From assembly GCA_037126765.1 (NCBI GenBank), contig JBBCBC010000031.1:7821638-7885637 (forward strand): a DNA stretch of 64,000 bases, given 5' to 3'. Every line of letters begins with the position of its first letter. The stretch's first letter is position 1. Position numbers and translations under genes: made by a program. This DNA comes from Stenogyne calaminthoides (taxonomy: Eukaryota > Streptophyta > Magnoliopsida > Lamiales > Lamiaceae). The notes under the pieces were generated by a model. That model made no database searches. It was given only the letters and a program-made list of their open reading frames with translations, and was not told where the DNA came from. Positions 47,033 through 58,759 of the stretch are shown in pieces.

Positions 47033-49249
47033 TAATGCGAACAAAGGTTTGGGACCCAAGAATACGTGCAAGTTTATTCGCCAAATTGTCCCAGAATTGT
47101 TACTTGCAAGATTGTCCCACTTTTATTAAAGATATTGTCCCAATTTTTGCAAGATTGAGCAAGATCCGCAAAATTACACAAGATTGACAAGAATCTCAAG
47201 ATTTACCTTTTTTTCCTTATTTTTTGGTATTTTATTTTATTTTAGGATATCTTTTAGATTAGATTTGATTCAGTCCTTTTAGATAGATTTTTAGTCTTTT
47301 TCTCTATTTATATGTATTGAACGTTTTTTTATGAAGCAATGAGATGAATAATAATTTTCCTTTGTCAACTTTGTCAAAAATCAATCTTTCAATCGTTTTA
47401 TATTTGTTCTCCTGCCTTTAACTGCTTAGAGTCTTGTTCTCAAATCGCGGTTCTCATCAAATTGGTGCGATTTTTGATCGTGTTTTATATTCGTTCTCTT
47501 TAAAGGTCTTTAAGACCCCTCGCCGATTAAAGCATAGTTAGCTAGGGTGGGTTAACAAATTTATCTTTTAGTCTTCCCAAATTGTTCGCGGTTCTCATCA
47601 AATTGGTGTTTTCATTGAGAGTAGGCGAGAGAATCGCGAAAGGAATCTGAGCAATGGCGGAAACTCACAAGGAGAAGAAAAGAATTAAAGCACCTCACTA
47701 CAAGTCGGCTTTTAGTCTAGTGGCAATTCTTCATCGGAAAGGAAGAGTGATGAGGATTCTTCATCCGTATCAAGAATTCGATTACCCAAATTACGGAGGA
47801 AATCAACCCTACTCGACGTTGGGATAGGGAAGATGTGAACGGGGGAGGCCCAAATTAACCTGTCCTAAGTTCAACGGTAGCAACCCAAAATCATGGCTAA
47901 GCCGGATTTAACACATATTTTTTTCTGAATGACATCGGACGTAGCAAAAAGGTGAAGTATACGGCATACTACATGGAAGGAGAAGCGAACGATTGGTGGC
48001 AATTGATTAACAGGCTATATCGGAAGCAAGGATAGATCGTTCGGTGAAAGGATTTCAAAAAGGAACTTATGGCGAGATTTAGACCAACCGATTACATGGA
48101 TTACGACGACGGTCATTTTTGTACTGTTCTGCATACCGCTGTTGTACAGCCACCGTGCCGCACCGATCGAACCATGGCTGCAGACGTTAGTGAAGAAGAT
48201 GATCTTGCGGCCGCTGAAGACGAAGGTCAATCTGCTGCTCATGTTGAGGAGGCCGTGGATGACGAGCTTTCTGGTGGCTGTACAACAGCGGTATGCAGAA
48301 CAGTACGAAAACGGCCATCGTCGTAATCCATGTAATCGGATGGTCCAAATCTCGCCATAAGTTCCTTTTTGAAATCCTTTCACCGAAAGATCCGTCCTTG
48401 CTTCCGATATAACATGTTAATCAATTGCCACCAATCATTCGCTTCTCCTTCCATGTAGTATGCCACATACTTCACCTTTTTGCTACGTCCGATGTCGTTC
48501 AGCGTAAAGTACAGGTTCGCCCAGCTTAGCCATGACTTTAGGTTGCTACCGTTGAACGTAGGGCAGGTAAATTTGGGTCTCCCCCTTCTCCGGTCTCCCC
48601 CGTTCACATCTTCCCTATCCCGACATCGGGTAAGGTTGATTTCCTCCGTTTCTGGGGAATCGAATTCTTCAGATGAAGAATCCTCATCTCTCTTCCTTCT
48701 GGATGAAGAATCCGCACTGCGCTTCTTCTTCTCCTTGTGAGTTCCTGCCATTGCTCGTATTCCTTTCGCGATTCTCGTCTACTCTCAATGAAAGCACCAA
48801 TTTGATGAGAACCGTGATCGCAAAACACAAATAATACGCAAAGAACGATAAAAATTGTTGCCCCAACTCAGGTTGGCAAGAAACAATTAGGTTTTGACAA
48901 AGTTGCCAAAGGTTTTTTATTAATTTTCTGCTTAAAAAATAAAGAAAAACGTCCCAAGTATTTATAGGACAAAAACAGGACCAAATTTGCCCCAAAAAGG
49001 ACTAAATCTCACCCTAAATTTATATGCGATATACTAGAACGAAAATTAAAGGATAAAAACGAAATATAACCTATAAAATAAATAAAAACAGTAAATATAT
49101 GATAATCTTGATCTTCCTTGTAAATCTTGTCAAATCTTGGAATATATCTTGGAAAATCTTGCCCATTAACTTTAGTTGCAAAAGTAAGACAAATTCTTGC
49201 CATATAATCTTGCACGTATTATTGGGTCCAAAAACACGCGTTCGCATCA
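47033..49249. mobile_element. Palindromic gypsy-like element with inverted LTRs, unit 2
   Basis: A complete insert flanked by exact TACTA target duplications (47028-47032 and 49250-49254). Its ends are TAATGCGAAC and, inverted, TGATGCGAAC, that is, two LTRs facing inward. The left gag-like frame starts at 47654, the right one at 48751 on the minus strand (372 bp open; FNGSNLKSWLSW, MEGEANDWWQLI). The innermost arms match over 30 bases exactly (48122-48151 with 48276-48305) around a 124-base loop. The right-hand outer LTR (about 48820-49249) is a diverged variant, unlike the left. The left arm near 47400-47770 contains foreign short inserts. The PLATZ-A intron at about 11084 serves as the empty site. 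Confidence 0.85.
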
Positions 49250-50388
49250 TACTAGTAGCACAAATTCATACCGCCTTCTATATTTATATTTAGTCTTATC
49301 GTGTCGACATGAAACACGATATCAAAACGTGAATTTTCAACCCTAATAATATGAGTGAAAATTATTTTTCTGAAATATCTTGCATTTTTATTATTGTCTA
49401 TATAACCTTGACTCTTATATTATGATTTATGAGCAATAAAGAAGGTGATATTTTCATTATTATAACTACAAATTATGTAGTAGGCTGAAACCCAAATAGT
49501 TTTATTGGGTCATATGTGAACGTTCTTTTCTAAATTTAGATAATAAAATAACATAAGTGCATATCCACGTTTAATAAATACAATTGTTTTTAACAAAAAT
49601 TAACTTCATGTAGTTAATTAGACATAATAAAATAAATTGAACGTTTCAATGTAACCACATTAAACAAGTTGAATGTGTTTTAATTAAATTATGCGTTTTA
49701 AAAATGCACATACAAGACTTTGCCTAGCATGTAACTAAATAAAGAAATGATAAAAACTGTCCCAATAAAATATCACCCAAAATATAATTTTGCCGTATTT
49801 TGATTTCTTATTTATATTTCTCGTAAATATTTCTCATTCTGTTTTTGGATGGTTTACATAAGTAGGTTTGCATTGCATTGCGTTAAAAAGGAAGGGATGG
49901 GGAGGTTAATGGATATATAAAAAATTCAACATTATACAATTAATTACGGAAAAGTTTTGTACCTTAATCCAAATCCAGAAACCAGCTGTGGGACCGTTTC
50001 GGAAAGAAAAAAAGAAAGCAGCCGTGGGAGTAAGAAGCCACGTGTCCAACTCAAATGCCAAACATGCGCCGCCCACCTCAACGATGAAGGATTTCACTTC
50101 TGTTCTATTGTCTGCGAGCTACTTAAAATATTTTCTCCTTCTCAATATTAACTGTATTATTTTTATTTTGATCCGTCTCAATTTTAATTGCATATTTTTT
50201 TTTAAATGAGAATACTTACTTTAACTCACACCCTTTAAATACTCACTTATTTATCATATACCACCTTCTTATACCTTCATCCGCTTTATCACTTTATTAA
50301 TTTTAATAAATATTATTATACTCTTCAATAAAGTTGAATCCTCCTTTCTACCCCTAATATTTTATCACTTTATCACCTAAAATACTAA

Positions 50389-50690
50389 ATTCCCCATCCA
50401 TCCCAAAATTAGTTGGGCTTTTTTTTTATATTAATTGAGTAAAATACATTTATACATTTTTAAGAAAAAAATTATGATAAAGTGTTGGGTAAGAAATAGT
50501 TTATTAATATTTTATATGATAAAAATAATAAAATGATGGGTAGTTGGGTTAAAAGTGTTATTTATTTAGTATTTTTATGTGATAAAGTGATAAAGTAACT
50601 AAAAACAAGTCCATTTAAGGAAATAGGAAAACAAGTATGGGGCGCCCAAAAAACGGAATATAGGAAAAACAAGTTTGGGACGGAGGGGAG
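50389..50690. mobile_element. Stowaway-type MITE in PLATZ-B intron 2
   Basis: Right end TTTGGGACGGAGGGGAG then TA; left end CCCCATCCATCCCAAA in inverse. Approximately 300 bp. The left boundary is approximate. Confidence 0.6.
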
Positions 50691-51702
50691 TAATAAACAA
50701 TTATTTCTTAAACTCCGAAAAAAAAAAATAGATTTTAAACGATTCATATGTCGATTGATCCGAAATTTTTTGGATTTTTAATATTTAAAATAAGTTACAC
50801 ACTATATGTCATGTAATTTATCATTGAAAAAACCCGATTTTGGAAAGAGAGAATAAAATTTGGATAACCGTGTTATAAAGTTTTTGTCTATTACATAACT
50901 TTTAGTTCTTCCATTGATTTTTGTGAGCATTTGAAATTTTAACAACTAATTCACAAATATTGATCAATTGCATTTAACAATTTTAAAGTTCAATACTTGC
51001 TCGGCAACAATCGAAAGTTAAGTACGCAAAATGCAGATGGTGTCAGAAAATTCTCATATGTGCAATTTGTACTTAAGATCATAAAACGTACATGGCATTC
51101 AAATTTAAAACGAATTTTAAGTTTGTTACCTATATAATTCTTCCATGTTTCATTGTTGATATATAATTATAAAACACTAAGTAAATAATACTTTTATTTG
51201 ACTAGCTAAAGAGCGTGGAGCTGTCGGAAGAGTCGGAAAGTAATAAGATAGAAATGGATAAGGAAGCTGCAATCGTGTCGTTTCGCAAGAGAAGTAGAAA
51301 AGGAATGCCTCAAAGAGCCCCACTCATCTTCATCTTTCATGACCATTATTTTGTTTAAACATCATTCTCATTTTTTGACTTAATTACTCTCTAATTCACG
51401 ACCAACTAATTTTTGGTTAATCAATTTTATTGAACTATTTTAGGATAATCTCCTTTTTTGGGATTAAGACCCGTTTGGCTAAGCTTATTTTAAACATCTT
51501 ATAAGCTCTAACATCTTATAAGTTGTTTTGAGAGCTTATAAGATATAATTTTTAAATAGCTTATAAGTTGTTAAGTGTTTGACTAATAAAATTTATAAGT
51601 TTTTTAATAGTAATTCTTTCAAAAACTATTTTTTTAATTTTAAAATTAATATAATTTTTTTGATTTTTTTAATAATATTTTTTTTATCGAAAATAAATAC
51701 TA

Positions 51703-51968
51703 CTCCCTCCGTCCCACACTTAACCTTACAGTTACTGTATGCTCGTGTTTTAAGAAAAAGTGATAAAGTGATAAAGTGTTGGGGGTAGAAATAGTTGTTT
51801 ATTATTATTTTATGCGATAAAATGATGAATATTTGGAGGTAGAAAGAGTTGTTTATTAGTATTTTATGTGATAAATTGATAAAGTAAGTATTTCCATTTA
51901 AGGAAATTGTCAGTTAAGTATTGGACGCCTGAAAAAAAAACTGTAAGGTTAAGTTTGGAACGAATGAG
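51703..51968. mobile_element. Stowaway-type MITE after PLATZ-B
   Basis: CTCCCTCCGTCCCACACTTA at the left and an inverse TAAGTTTGGAACGAATGAG at the right, each next to TA; the inner ACCTTACAGT/ACTGTAAGGT extends the inverted repeat. 266 bp. Confidence 0.75.
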
Positions 51969-52447
51969 TATATTTTTTCAAAAAATATTTTTTTTAATAA
52001 TATTTTTTTTCCAGAAAATAATTTTTTTGAAAATAAGTATTTTTTTCAGAAAAAAGAATCTGAAATATTTTTTTTCGAAAATAAATATATTTTTTTATAA
52101 AATAAATATTTTTTTCAGAAAAAAAAACTAAAATTCCCAAAATATTTTTTTTCCGAAATTTTTTTTATATATTCAAAAAAAAATTTGGGCTTAATATTTT
52201 TTTTTTAATTGAGTAAAATATATTTTTATATTTTTTTTTTTATATGTAAATATTAATATCTTTCTCTTTTTCACTTTTTATTCATCGGGATAAGACTTAA
52301 TTTTATTTTTAAATTGAGCAACAATTGAGATATGATAGAGCTTATTTATTTTTTGTAAAATAAGTTGGGATATCACAACTTATAAGCTCTAAAGAGCTTA
52401 TTTTTAAATATTATAAGATGTTGGACATCTTATTTTACCAAACAAAC
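51969..52447. other. T-rich, low-complexity stretch
   Basis: Long runs of T and A with repeated GAAAATAAATATTTTTTT-like motifs. No gene. The unit-1 deletion breakpoint matches its right edge (AAACTTAATGAA at about 52444, 23220 in unit 1). Confidence 0.5.
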
Positions 52448-54099
52448 TTAATGAATTTATAAGTTCCTAAACAGCTTATAAGTTGTTTTAAAGAGCTTAT
52501 AAGGGGCGGACCCCCCTCAAACACCCCCTAAGTCTTGTATAGTGAACAACATAGTTCATTTTAAAACTATACTCCTGGGTTTAATATCAATTTTCACAAT
52601 TTTATTTTATTTCCTGTTTTTTAAAAAATAGATTTTAACTTAATTCAAATATAAAGTGACTTTTATGAAGAGACATAAATCTATTATACATGTTTCATTT
52701 TTAATTATTTATCATTTAAGATACTAATACAAACATCGTGTCTAAAAAAATGAATATAATTTATACATTGAAATTGATTTAATATTTTGGAAAGAGGTAT
52801 GTTAATTTGTTATACCGAAAAATGCAATTTATTTACAACTTTTTTAGTTCTTCCATATTAATATTTTGAAGAAAATTTGAAAATTTAATATAAATAAATT
52901 ACATCTTTTGAGTATTTCAAATTACACAATTTTTTAAATTCAACTGTATTCACGGTGGAGTTGGGATCTAAAACCCAAGTAGGCAAAATAAATATTGAAA
53001 AGTCAATATTTTATTTAAGATTTGTCAGTTGTATTATCATCCGACCTACTTTTAATTACTCAAGTTAAAATGGCTTTTTGAATGTGATTTGTTCTATTAT
53101 AGGAAATTAGACAAAAAAGAGCGTGAGATGTTGTGTATAAATATTAATAGCATGAGATGTAATTTTAAGATGATTATAGACATTTATTTGAGTCGTTTCA
53201 ATTCCTCAGAAGTAGAATTTTTTCGTGCCTCAAAGATTCCACCTCCTCAATCTTTTAACCAACACCCAAGATTTTTGGTTAATTAGATATTTTTGTCAAT
53301 TCCATTTTAGTCATTAATCTCAATTTATGGAACACATCTTATCTTTCTTATTTTTTGTCTCTCCGTATTCTATAAAAGAGGATTTGAGAGTCTAAAATTT
53401 TTGTTTACCGTTTGTGAATGAGAAGATCCGCTTGAATTTCAATTTTTATTCTGAATAATAAAAATTAAAACGTACGGATAGTTTGAATTATTTTTAGCCT
53501 GTTTTAATTCCTTTTTGGGACAACAATCATTAAACAATTTAATTGAAATAGATAACTATATGTTTTCTATATTTGATATAATTATGGGGAATCCAAATCA
53601 TCTACATTAAAAAAGTTAAAAACTTATTACATTTTTACTATCTCAATCCACAGTACCGCTTTCCATTGCAATTAGTACATTTTGTTTTTTCAAATAAAAT
53701 CAGAAAATGCAATTAATAAAAGGAAAATTCGAAGGAGCATTCAGAATGAGTAGGAGGTTGTAAATAATCAACACAAGTTCATAACAATAACAATCCTCAT
53801 TATGCCCAATAAACAAAATTAATCAAAATAAGATAATCAATTTTTTTTTGTCAAAGATAGAAAAAAATAAAAGTGGAAGATAAGATAGTTGATGTTCCTC
53901 ATCAAACAAATGCCTCGATATGTCGTCACAATTTTAAACGAATGGAACTATTCGGTCGTCATCGTAATTGAATCATCACTAGAAACACAAACTACTAAAC
54001 ATTTTTGGCTTCAATTCCCTTAACCGAAACGAAAAACAAAAAAAAAATTAACAAACGAAAAGGGTGAACTCAAATTGGCGTTGGCGATTGAGAGAAGAA
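52448..54099. other. Gene-poor flank beyond PLATZ-B, unit 2
   Basis: Counterpart of 23222-24740, without a gene. Alignment is broken by blocks where several bases are replaced by unrelated, often T-rich sequence, for example near 53200-53400. Confidence 0.4.
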
Positions 54100-54230
54100 G
54101 CAGGTGATTTTCAGTGTTTTATAAACCCTTTGGTTAGGGCAGCCGCCTCCAGGCCCAAAAACACAAATGTGTGAACAAGTTTGGGCTGGACCATTCTCAA
54201 CCAGAAGCTGATGGCCCAAAAAGTCTATAT
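54100..54230 (-). promoter_or_regulatory. Relic housekeeping-type promoter, unit 2
   Basis: Reading on the minus strand: GGGCC/TGGGCC site II motifs (GGCCCA at 54213-54218 and 54152-54157, TGGGCT at 54182-54187), then a telo box AGGGTTTA overlapping TTTATAAAAC near 54117-54128, then a pyrimidine-rich leader. The order site II, telo box, TATA, leader points to transcription towards lower coordinates. No ORF of any length follows, so the gene body seems lost. Confidence 0.4.
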
Positions 54231-55004
54231 ATATTAAATAAAAATTTGACCTTTTTACTATGATTTGTTTAAAAATACAAAAACCAGCGTCAGTATACAA
54301 AAATTTTTTTGGTCAAAATTGCAAAAAACTCCCAAAAAACCAACCTATATATTTTACCAGATGCAAATTCCACAAAAATCTGGAAATGCAATTAATAAAA
54401 GGTCGATGTTGGAATGCATTCAGAATGAGTAGGAGGCATATTTGAGAATAAATATGAAAAGTTTATGATTGAGTACCAGTGAAATTGGTGTTTTTGTAGC
54501 TTCTTTGGGCTATTTTTGGGCATTATTTTCCATTCCAAATTTGAAGAGTGAAGCAGCTTGACGGTAAAAAGCAGTTGGTCATTTTGATGATACCACATGA
54601 GCTACTCAACGCATCCCCAAGTGCATCAGTCATCATGTTTATTTTTTAATAAATAAATGTCAAATTATTACATAACATTTGACAACCATCACCAAATTTG
54701 ATTGGACGAAAGCTAGAAGGAAATGAAGTGCGATGAAAAATAAAGCAATGATTGTAAAATCAAAAATTTGTTTATAACACAACTCAATTATAATTTGGAG
54801 AATCTATAAAGATCTAGAATTTTATATGTGTGTCTATTAAATTAAATTCAATAAAAAAAAATACTTTTGATACTCCACACTGAAAAGGCTAGAAAAAAAT
54901 TTATAAAATAAAATAGCGATTCATATGATTTATAATAGAGCGCATGTTTTTTTTGGGCACTAATGACTATATATTAATGATATGCCCACCGTTGTATGCT
55001 CATT

Positions 55005-55078
55005 ACTATGTTTAAGATAAAAAAAAATATATGAAGACTTAACTATGTTTAAGATAAAAAAAAATATATGAAGACTTA
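55005..55078. repeat. 37-bp tandem duplication specific to unit 2
   Basis: AACTATGTTTAAGATAAAAA-type segment with ATATATGAAGACTT occurs twice in a row here and once in unit 1. Confidence 0.7.
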
Positions 55079-55095
55079 CTTATAGGTACATTTCA

Positions 55096-55251
55096 AAATT
55101 GTAACTTATTAATAGACACAAAATAATTGCATATGATATGCGTAAGTATATTTGCACTTTCGAATGCAATTTTAAATTGTAACTTATTAATAGGCACAAA
55201 ATAATTGCATATGATATGCGTAAGTATATTTGCACTTTCGAATGCAATTTT
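55096..55251. repeat. 78-bp direct tandem repeat, two copies, unit 2
   Basis: Same repeat as at 25706-25861. Confidence 0.85.
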
Positions 55252-55499
55252 GGCTATATATGCAATCTCGTTTGTATCTATTAGTAATTTGCATAAAAAA
55301 ATTGTACCTATTAGTAATTTCTCCAAAAAATATTTGGATAAATATATAAATAAAAGGCTTTAAAACATTAGAAAATTGAATATAATACATGTCATTATGG
55401 GCACTAAAGATTATATATTCATAATGTCCATCGTCATGTGCTTTCGTTAGTACTATTAAGATCCTAAAATGCGGATAAAAAATAAATAAAGACATTAAA

Positions 55500-58101
55500 A
55501 TATTAAAAATTTGAATAACGGCTCAAGATAACGTTATAACCGAAAGTGTGTCATTATGGATAAAAAGTAAACTCATACCTCCTATACAACTATCATATAA
55601 CTTTCATCACCCTATTTTAAACATATATATTTAAAAAGAATGAAGAGCATTTCGATTTGTCACATTGATCGAACAATATACAACTGCACAACTATTAACT
55701 CTTGCACATTGTACATTATCGTAGAAGTGATGAAATTAGATAATATTTCTCAATCAAAGTCAGTTTCTTTCTCAAATTTAGTTTTCTTTGAATACTATAT
55801 TCTAAAATCACAAATTTAGGAGCTTGAAAAGTAGGTTTCGATTTCACTTGAAATTCAAATAACTATATGAGTGGATGTTGTTATGACCATTTACTTACTA
55901 TAAATTCATTATTTTTAATCTCATCACGTTCTCTACTATTTTGAATAAAATAAAAGTATGTGACAATGTAAATAAGGGCTTGAAATCATTAGAAATTGTA
56001 TTAACGATATATGTGTCGTTATAATGGAACACATGTATTTAATTTTGATCACAATATTTTTCTCAACTTACATCTATTTCCCTCACTCTCATTTTTTCAA
56101 TCACTTCTTCCTTTTTAAAATCTCTGGTTTATTTTTTTTTTATCGGTGATTTGATATAAAAAAAAAGTATTCCAATAACTATTCCAATAATATATATATG
56201 TATAATATATATATATATATATATATTTTATTTTTTTTTGAATACTTGGTTCATTATCTTTTCGATCGGTGATTCTATAGTAATATTTTTTTGGCTTCCA
56301 ATAAAATTTTATTTTAATTGATAATTTTATAGTAATGTTTTGTAATTTTAGTAAATTAAGGTATCTTATTTTTCCTCCGGAATTGATAAACTACTAGTTC
56401 CAATATTGTCTCTTCCAGTCTTTCATCTGCTGTCTTCCATCTCAAGTCAAGTCATTCCTACAAAGAAAGTCAAAAATCAAATAACCTTGGATCCCAACTT
56501 CAAAAATCAAATAACACTTGCCACTGGAAATGAGTAAGTGGACAAACTAAACAAGTATTCATGGGCAATAGTTGCGTTGGCGATTAGAAATACATTTAAA
56601 CCAATTTACTCAACTGAAAGCTATTGGTAAAATCAAGTTATTAACTGACTGAGTGGGTGCTTGAAAACTTGTTACAAAAATGCTCACATTGTTTAGCGCC
56701 AGACGGATAGACTTTAGATCATTTGTTGTTAACCTTCTTGAGAGTTCCCATAGGGTTCAGCTTGAAGAAGAAAGTAAAGCATACTGCAATAATATATGAA
56801 TCTCATCTTTACATAGGATAATATCATAAATTGCAGCAAAGAAGTGGAAACATTACATCATAAAAGAAATGGTGTACCAAATTATTATCAACCTCAAAAC
56901 TAAATGAAGAAGATGAAGGTAGAACCTTGTCTACGTCATTTAAGAGTTGGCCCTTGGTTTCTTTACATCATTTAATCACACTTGGTGATTTGAAAGAAAA
57001 AAAATGAAAAAGAAAGTGAAATATCAACTACAGAGAGTAAATATTATATACAACCCTGATTAATTGAATAAAAATGTATTGACGGAGGCAATCAAGTTTG
57101 GTTTACACTAGAATAAAGTAAAGGATCTCAACTTGATAGATTGCTTTACATAATTCAAATAAATTAAGGACTGAGTGGAATTATGTGTTGTAAAGGATAT
57201 TCAAGCAACATGGCTTAATGTTTGGAAAAACTGGCAGGAGGCAAATATGATTAGTACATGTCTCTTTATGTTTTAACAGGAAGTGTGAGGGCTAACCTTA
57301 GCAATCTCAAGATGCAACCAAAGAGTGAGTTGTTATATATAGGTCAAGAACTGAAACATATGCAATCTGCAAGCCTCCACCGGTTATTCTTTCAACTGCA
57401 TCTAAAAAATGTCAATTTCCAGTAGAGCACCAGCTAATATATGAGATTGCCATCAATTTTGTAATCTAAATTCATTGCTGAAAAATCTAATCATTAGGTA
57501 GGTCCAAATAAACAATCATTTCAAGATAATAAGTCTATTTGCAAAAGATCATAGACAAGGTGATAAGCCATGTATATGTTTTTTTTTCCCTACCAACAGT
57601 TACCTTATGTTCCTTCTCCTAGAACTTGAAAAATAATTGTATGTAGATGAAATACAAAAATGAAGAAATTATGAGGCAAAGAGTGAAGGCTCGTGGTACC
57701 AAGAATTAAAAGTAATAATAATTAAAGAATCATAAGTTGTGTAATTAAAAGTTAAAAGAGACATAGATATGATTTAATGTAGTTACATGTTGTGGATGAC
57801 AGGTTGTAATGTGGGAGAGTACATTGTCCTAATACTGTGACCCACGTTTTTTTAAAATTTTATTAAATAATCATATTGATTTGTCTTTTTCGATTTCCAT
57901 TGTTATGGGGCAACTGAAATGGATATAGAGGATACTCTATCCCGCCCTCGAGTCTAATAATAGACAACATAATAATTATATTTTTAATAGTTATTTATTA
58001 AAGAAAATGAAATTTACCTGATATATATTTTTAATATTACATGATATATTTCTCTAGGTTAATTCTTTTGATAACTATAAATTGCGCCACATATTTTACT
58101 A
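55500..58101. other. Gene-poor region, unit 2
   Basis: Nearly identical to 26100-28684, including the faint minus-strand exon-like traces (about 56717-56780 and 57340-57400) and an expanded TA microsatellite at about 56190-56226. Confidence 0.35.
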
Positions 58102-58534
58102 AGGGCGCGCTACTCACACCTACAAAATTACTAAGTACACCCACCTTTAAATTAATTTATCATATATTTTAATTATTTTATAATATTTTTAAGTACAATT
58201 AATAAATTTTACAATTATAATATTAATATAATATTTAGACATACTCTACTGCATAAACATACCCACCAAATTAATTTTTAATTTAATGATATTGCCGAAT
58301 TGAGATGTGAAGGGGTTGTCAATATTTGTGTTTTATTTTTAATCCTATATTAAAAATTAATTTGATGGATGTGTTTATGTATTATAGTAGGTCTAGATAT
58401 TGTATTAAGGTTATAATTATAAAATTTAGGGATTGTATTTAAAAAAAATTAAAAAGAGAACTAAAATATATAATGGATTAAATTAGAAGTGGGTGTACTT
58501 GGTAATTTTGTGGGTGTAAGTAGTTGCACCCTTT
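58102..58534. mobile_element. MITE with 45-bp terminal inverted repeats, unit 2
   Basis: Same length and ends as the unit-1 copy at 28685-29117; TACTA on both sides. Confidence 0.65.
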
Positions 58535-58547
58535 TACTAATCCTATA

Positions 58548-58744
58548 CAGGGACGGATCCAGGATTTCACTTCAAGGGGGCAAAATTTTTCATTGAATAA
58601 AGACGACAAAATTTTAATATTCCAAAGGGTACGAAATGATAAAATTTTACGATTTTAAAATATAAATGTAAAAATTTCTACACATATAGTACAAATTTTT
58701 TAAATCCCAAGAGGGGCGACCGCCACACTCTAGATCCATCCCTG
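58548..58744. mobile_element. hAT-type MITE (CAGGGACGGATCC family), unit 2
   Basis: 197 bp, exact target duplication ATCCTATA at 58540-58547 and 58745-58752. Confidence 0.9.
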
Positions 58745-58759
58745 ATCCTATACATATGG

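Larger units (their letters stand above)
45445..51335 (+). pseudogene. PLATZ-B pseudogene, unit 2
   Basis: Exon 1 (45445-45627) has the same frameshift near its end as the unit-1 B copy. Exon 2 (49866-50118) begins after an AG but carries a deletion and an early TAA, a second stop in a GATATATAA context, about 40 bp of extra Lys-rich sequence, and no GT donor after its CGAG end. Exon 3 (51206-51335) still encodes VSFRKRSRKGMPQRAPL but has lost the stop at the usual place. The intron between exons 1 and 2 is 4.2 kb because it contains a CACTA MITE and the palindromic retroelement. Intron 2 holds a Stowaway MITE. Clear paralogue of PLATZ-A, non-coding. Confidence 0.88.

Noticed and set aside
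51969..52200. 74-aa Phe/Ile/Lys-rich ORF
   Set aside because: Product of T/A homopolymer runs; no coding signature.
55093..55495. Minus-strand ORFs of 77 and 102 aa
   Set aside because: They translate the 78-bp tandem repeat and AT-rich sequence; the repeated peptide follows from the DNA repeat.
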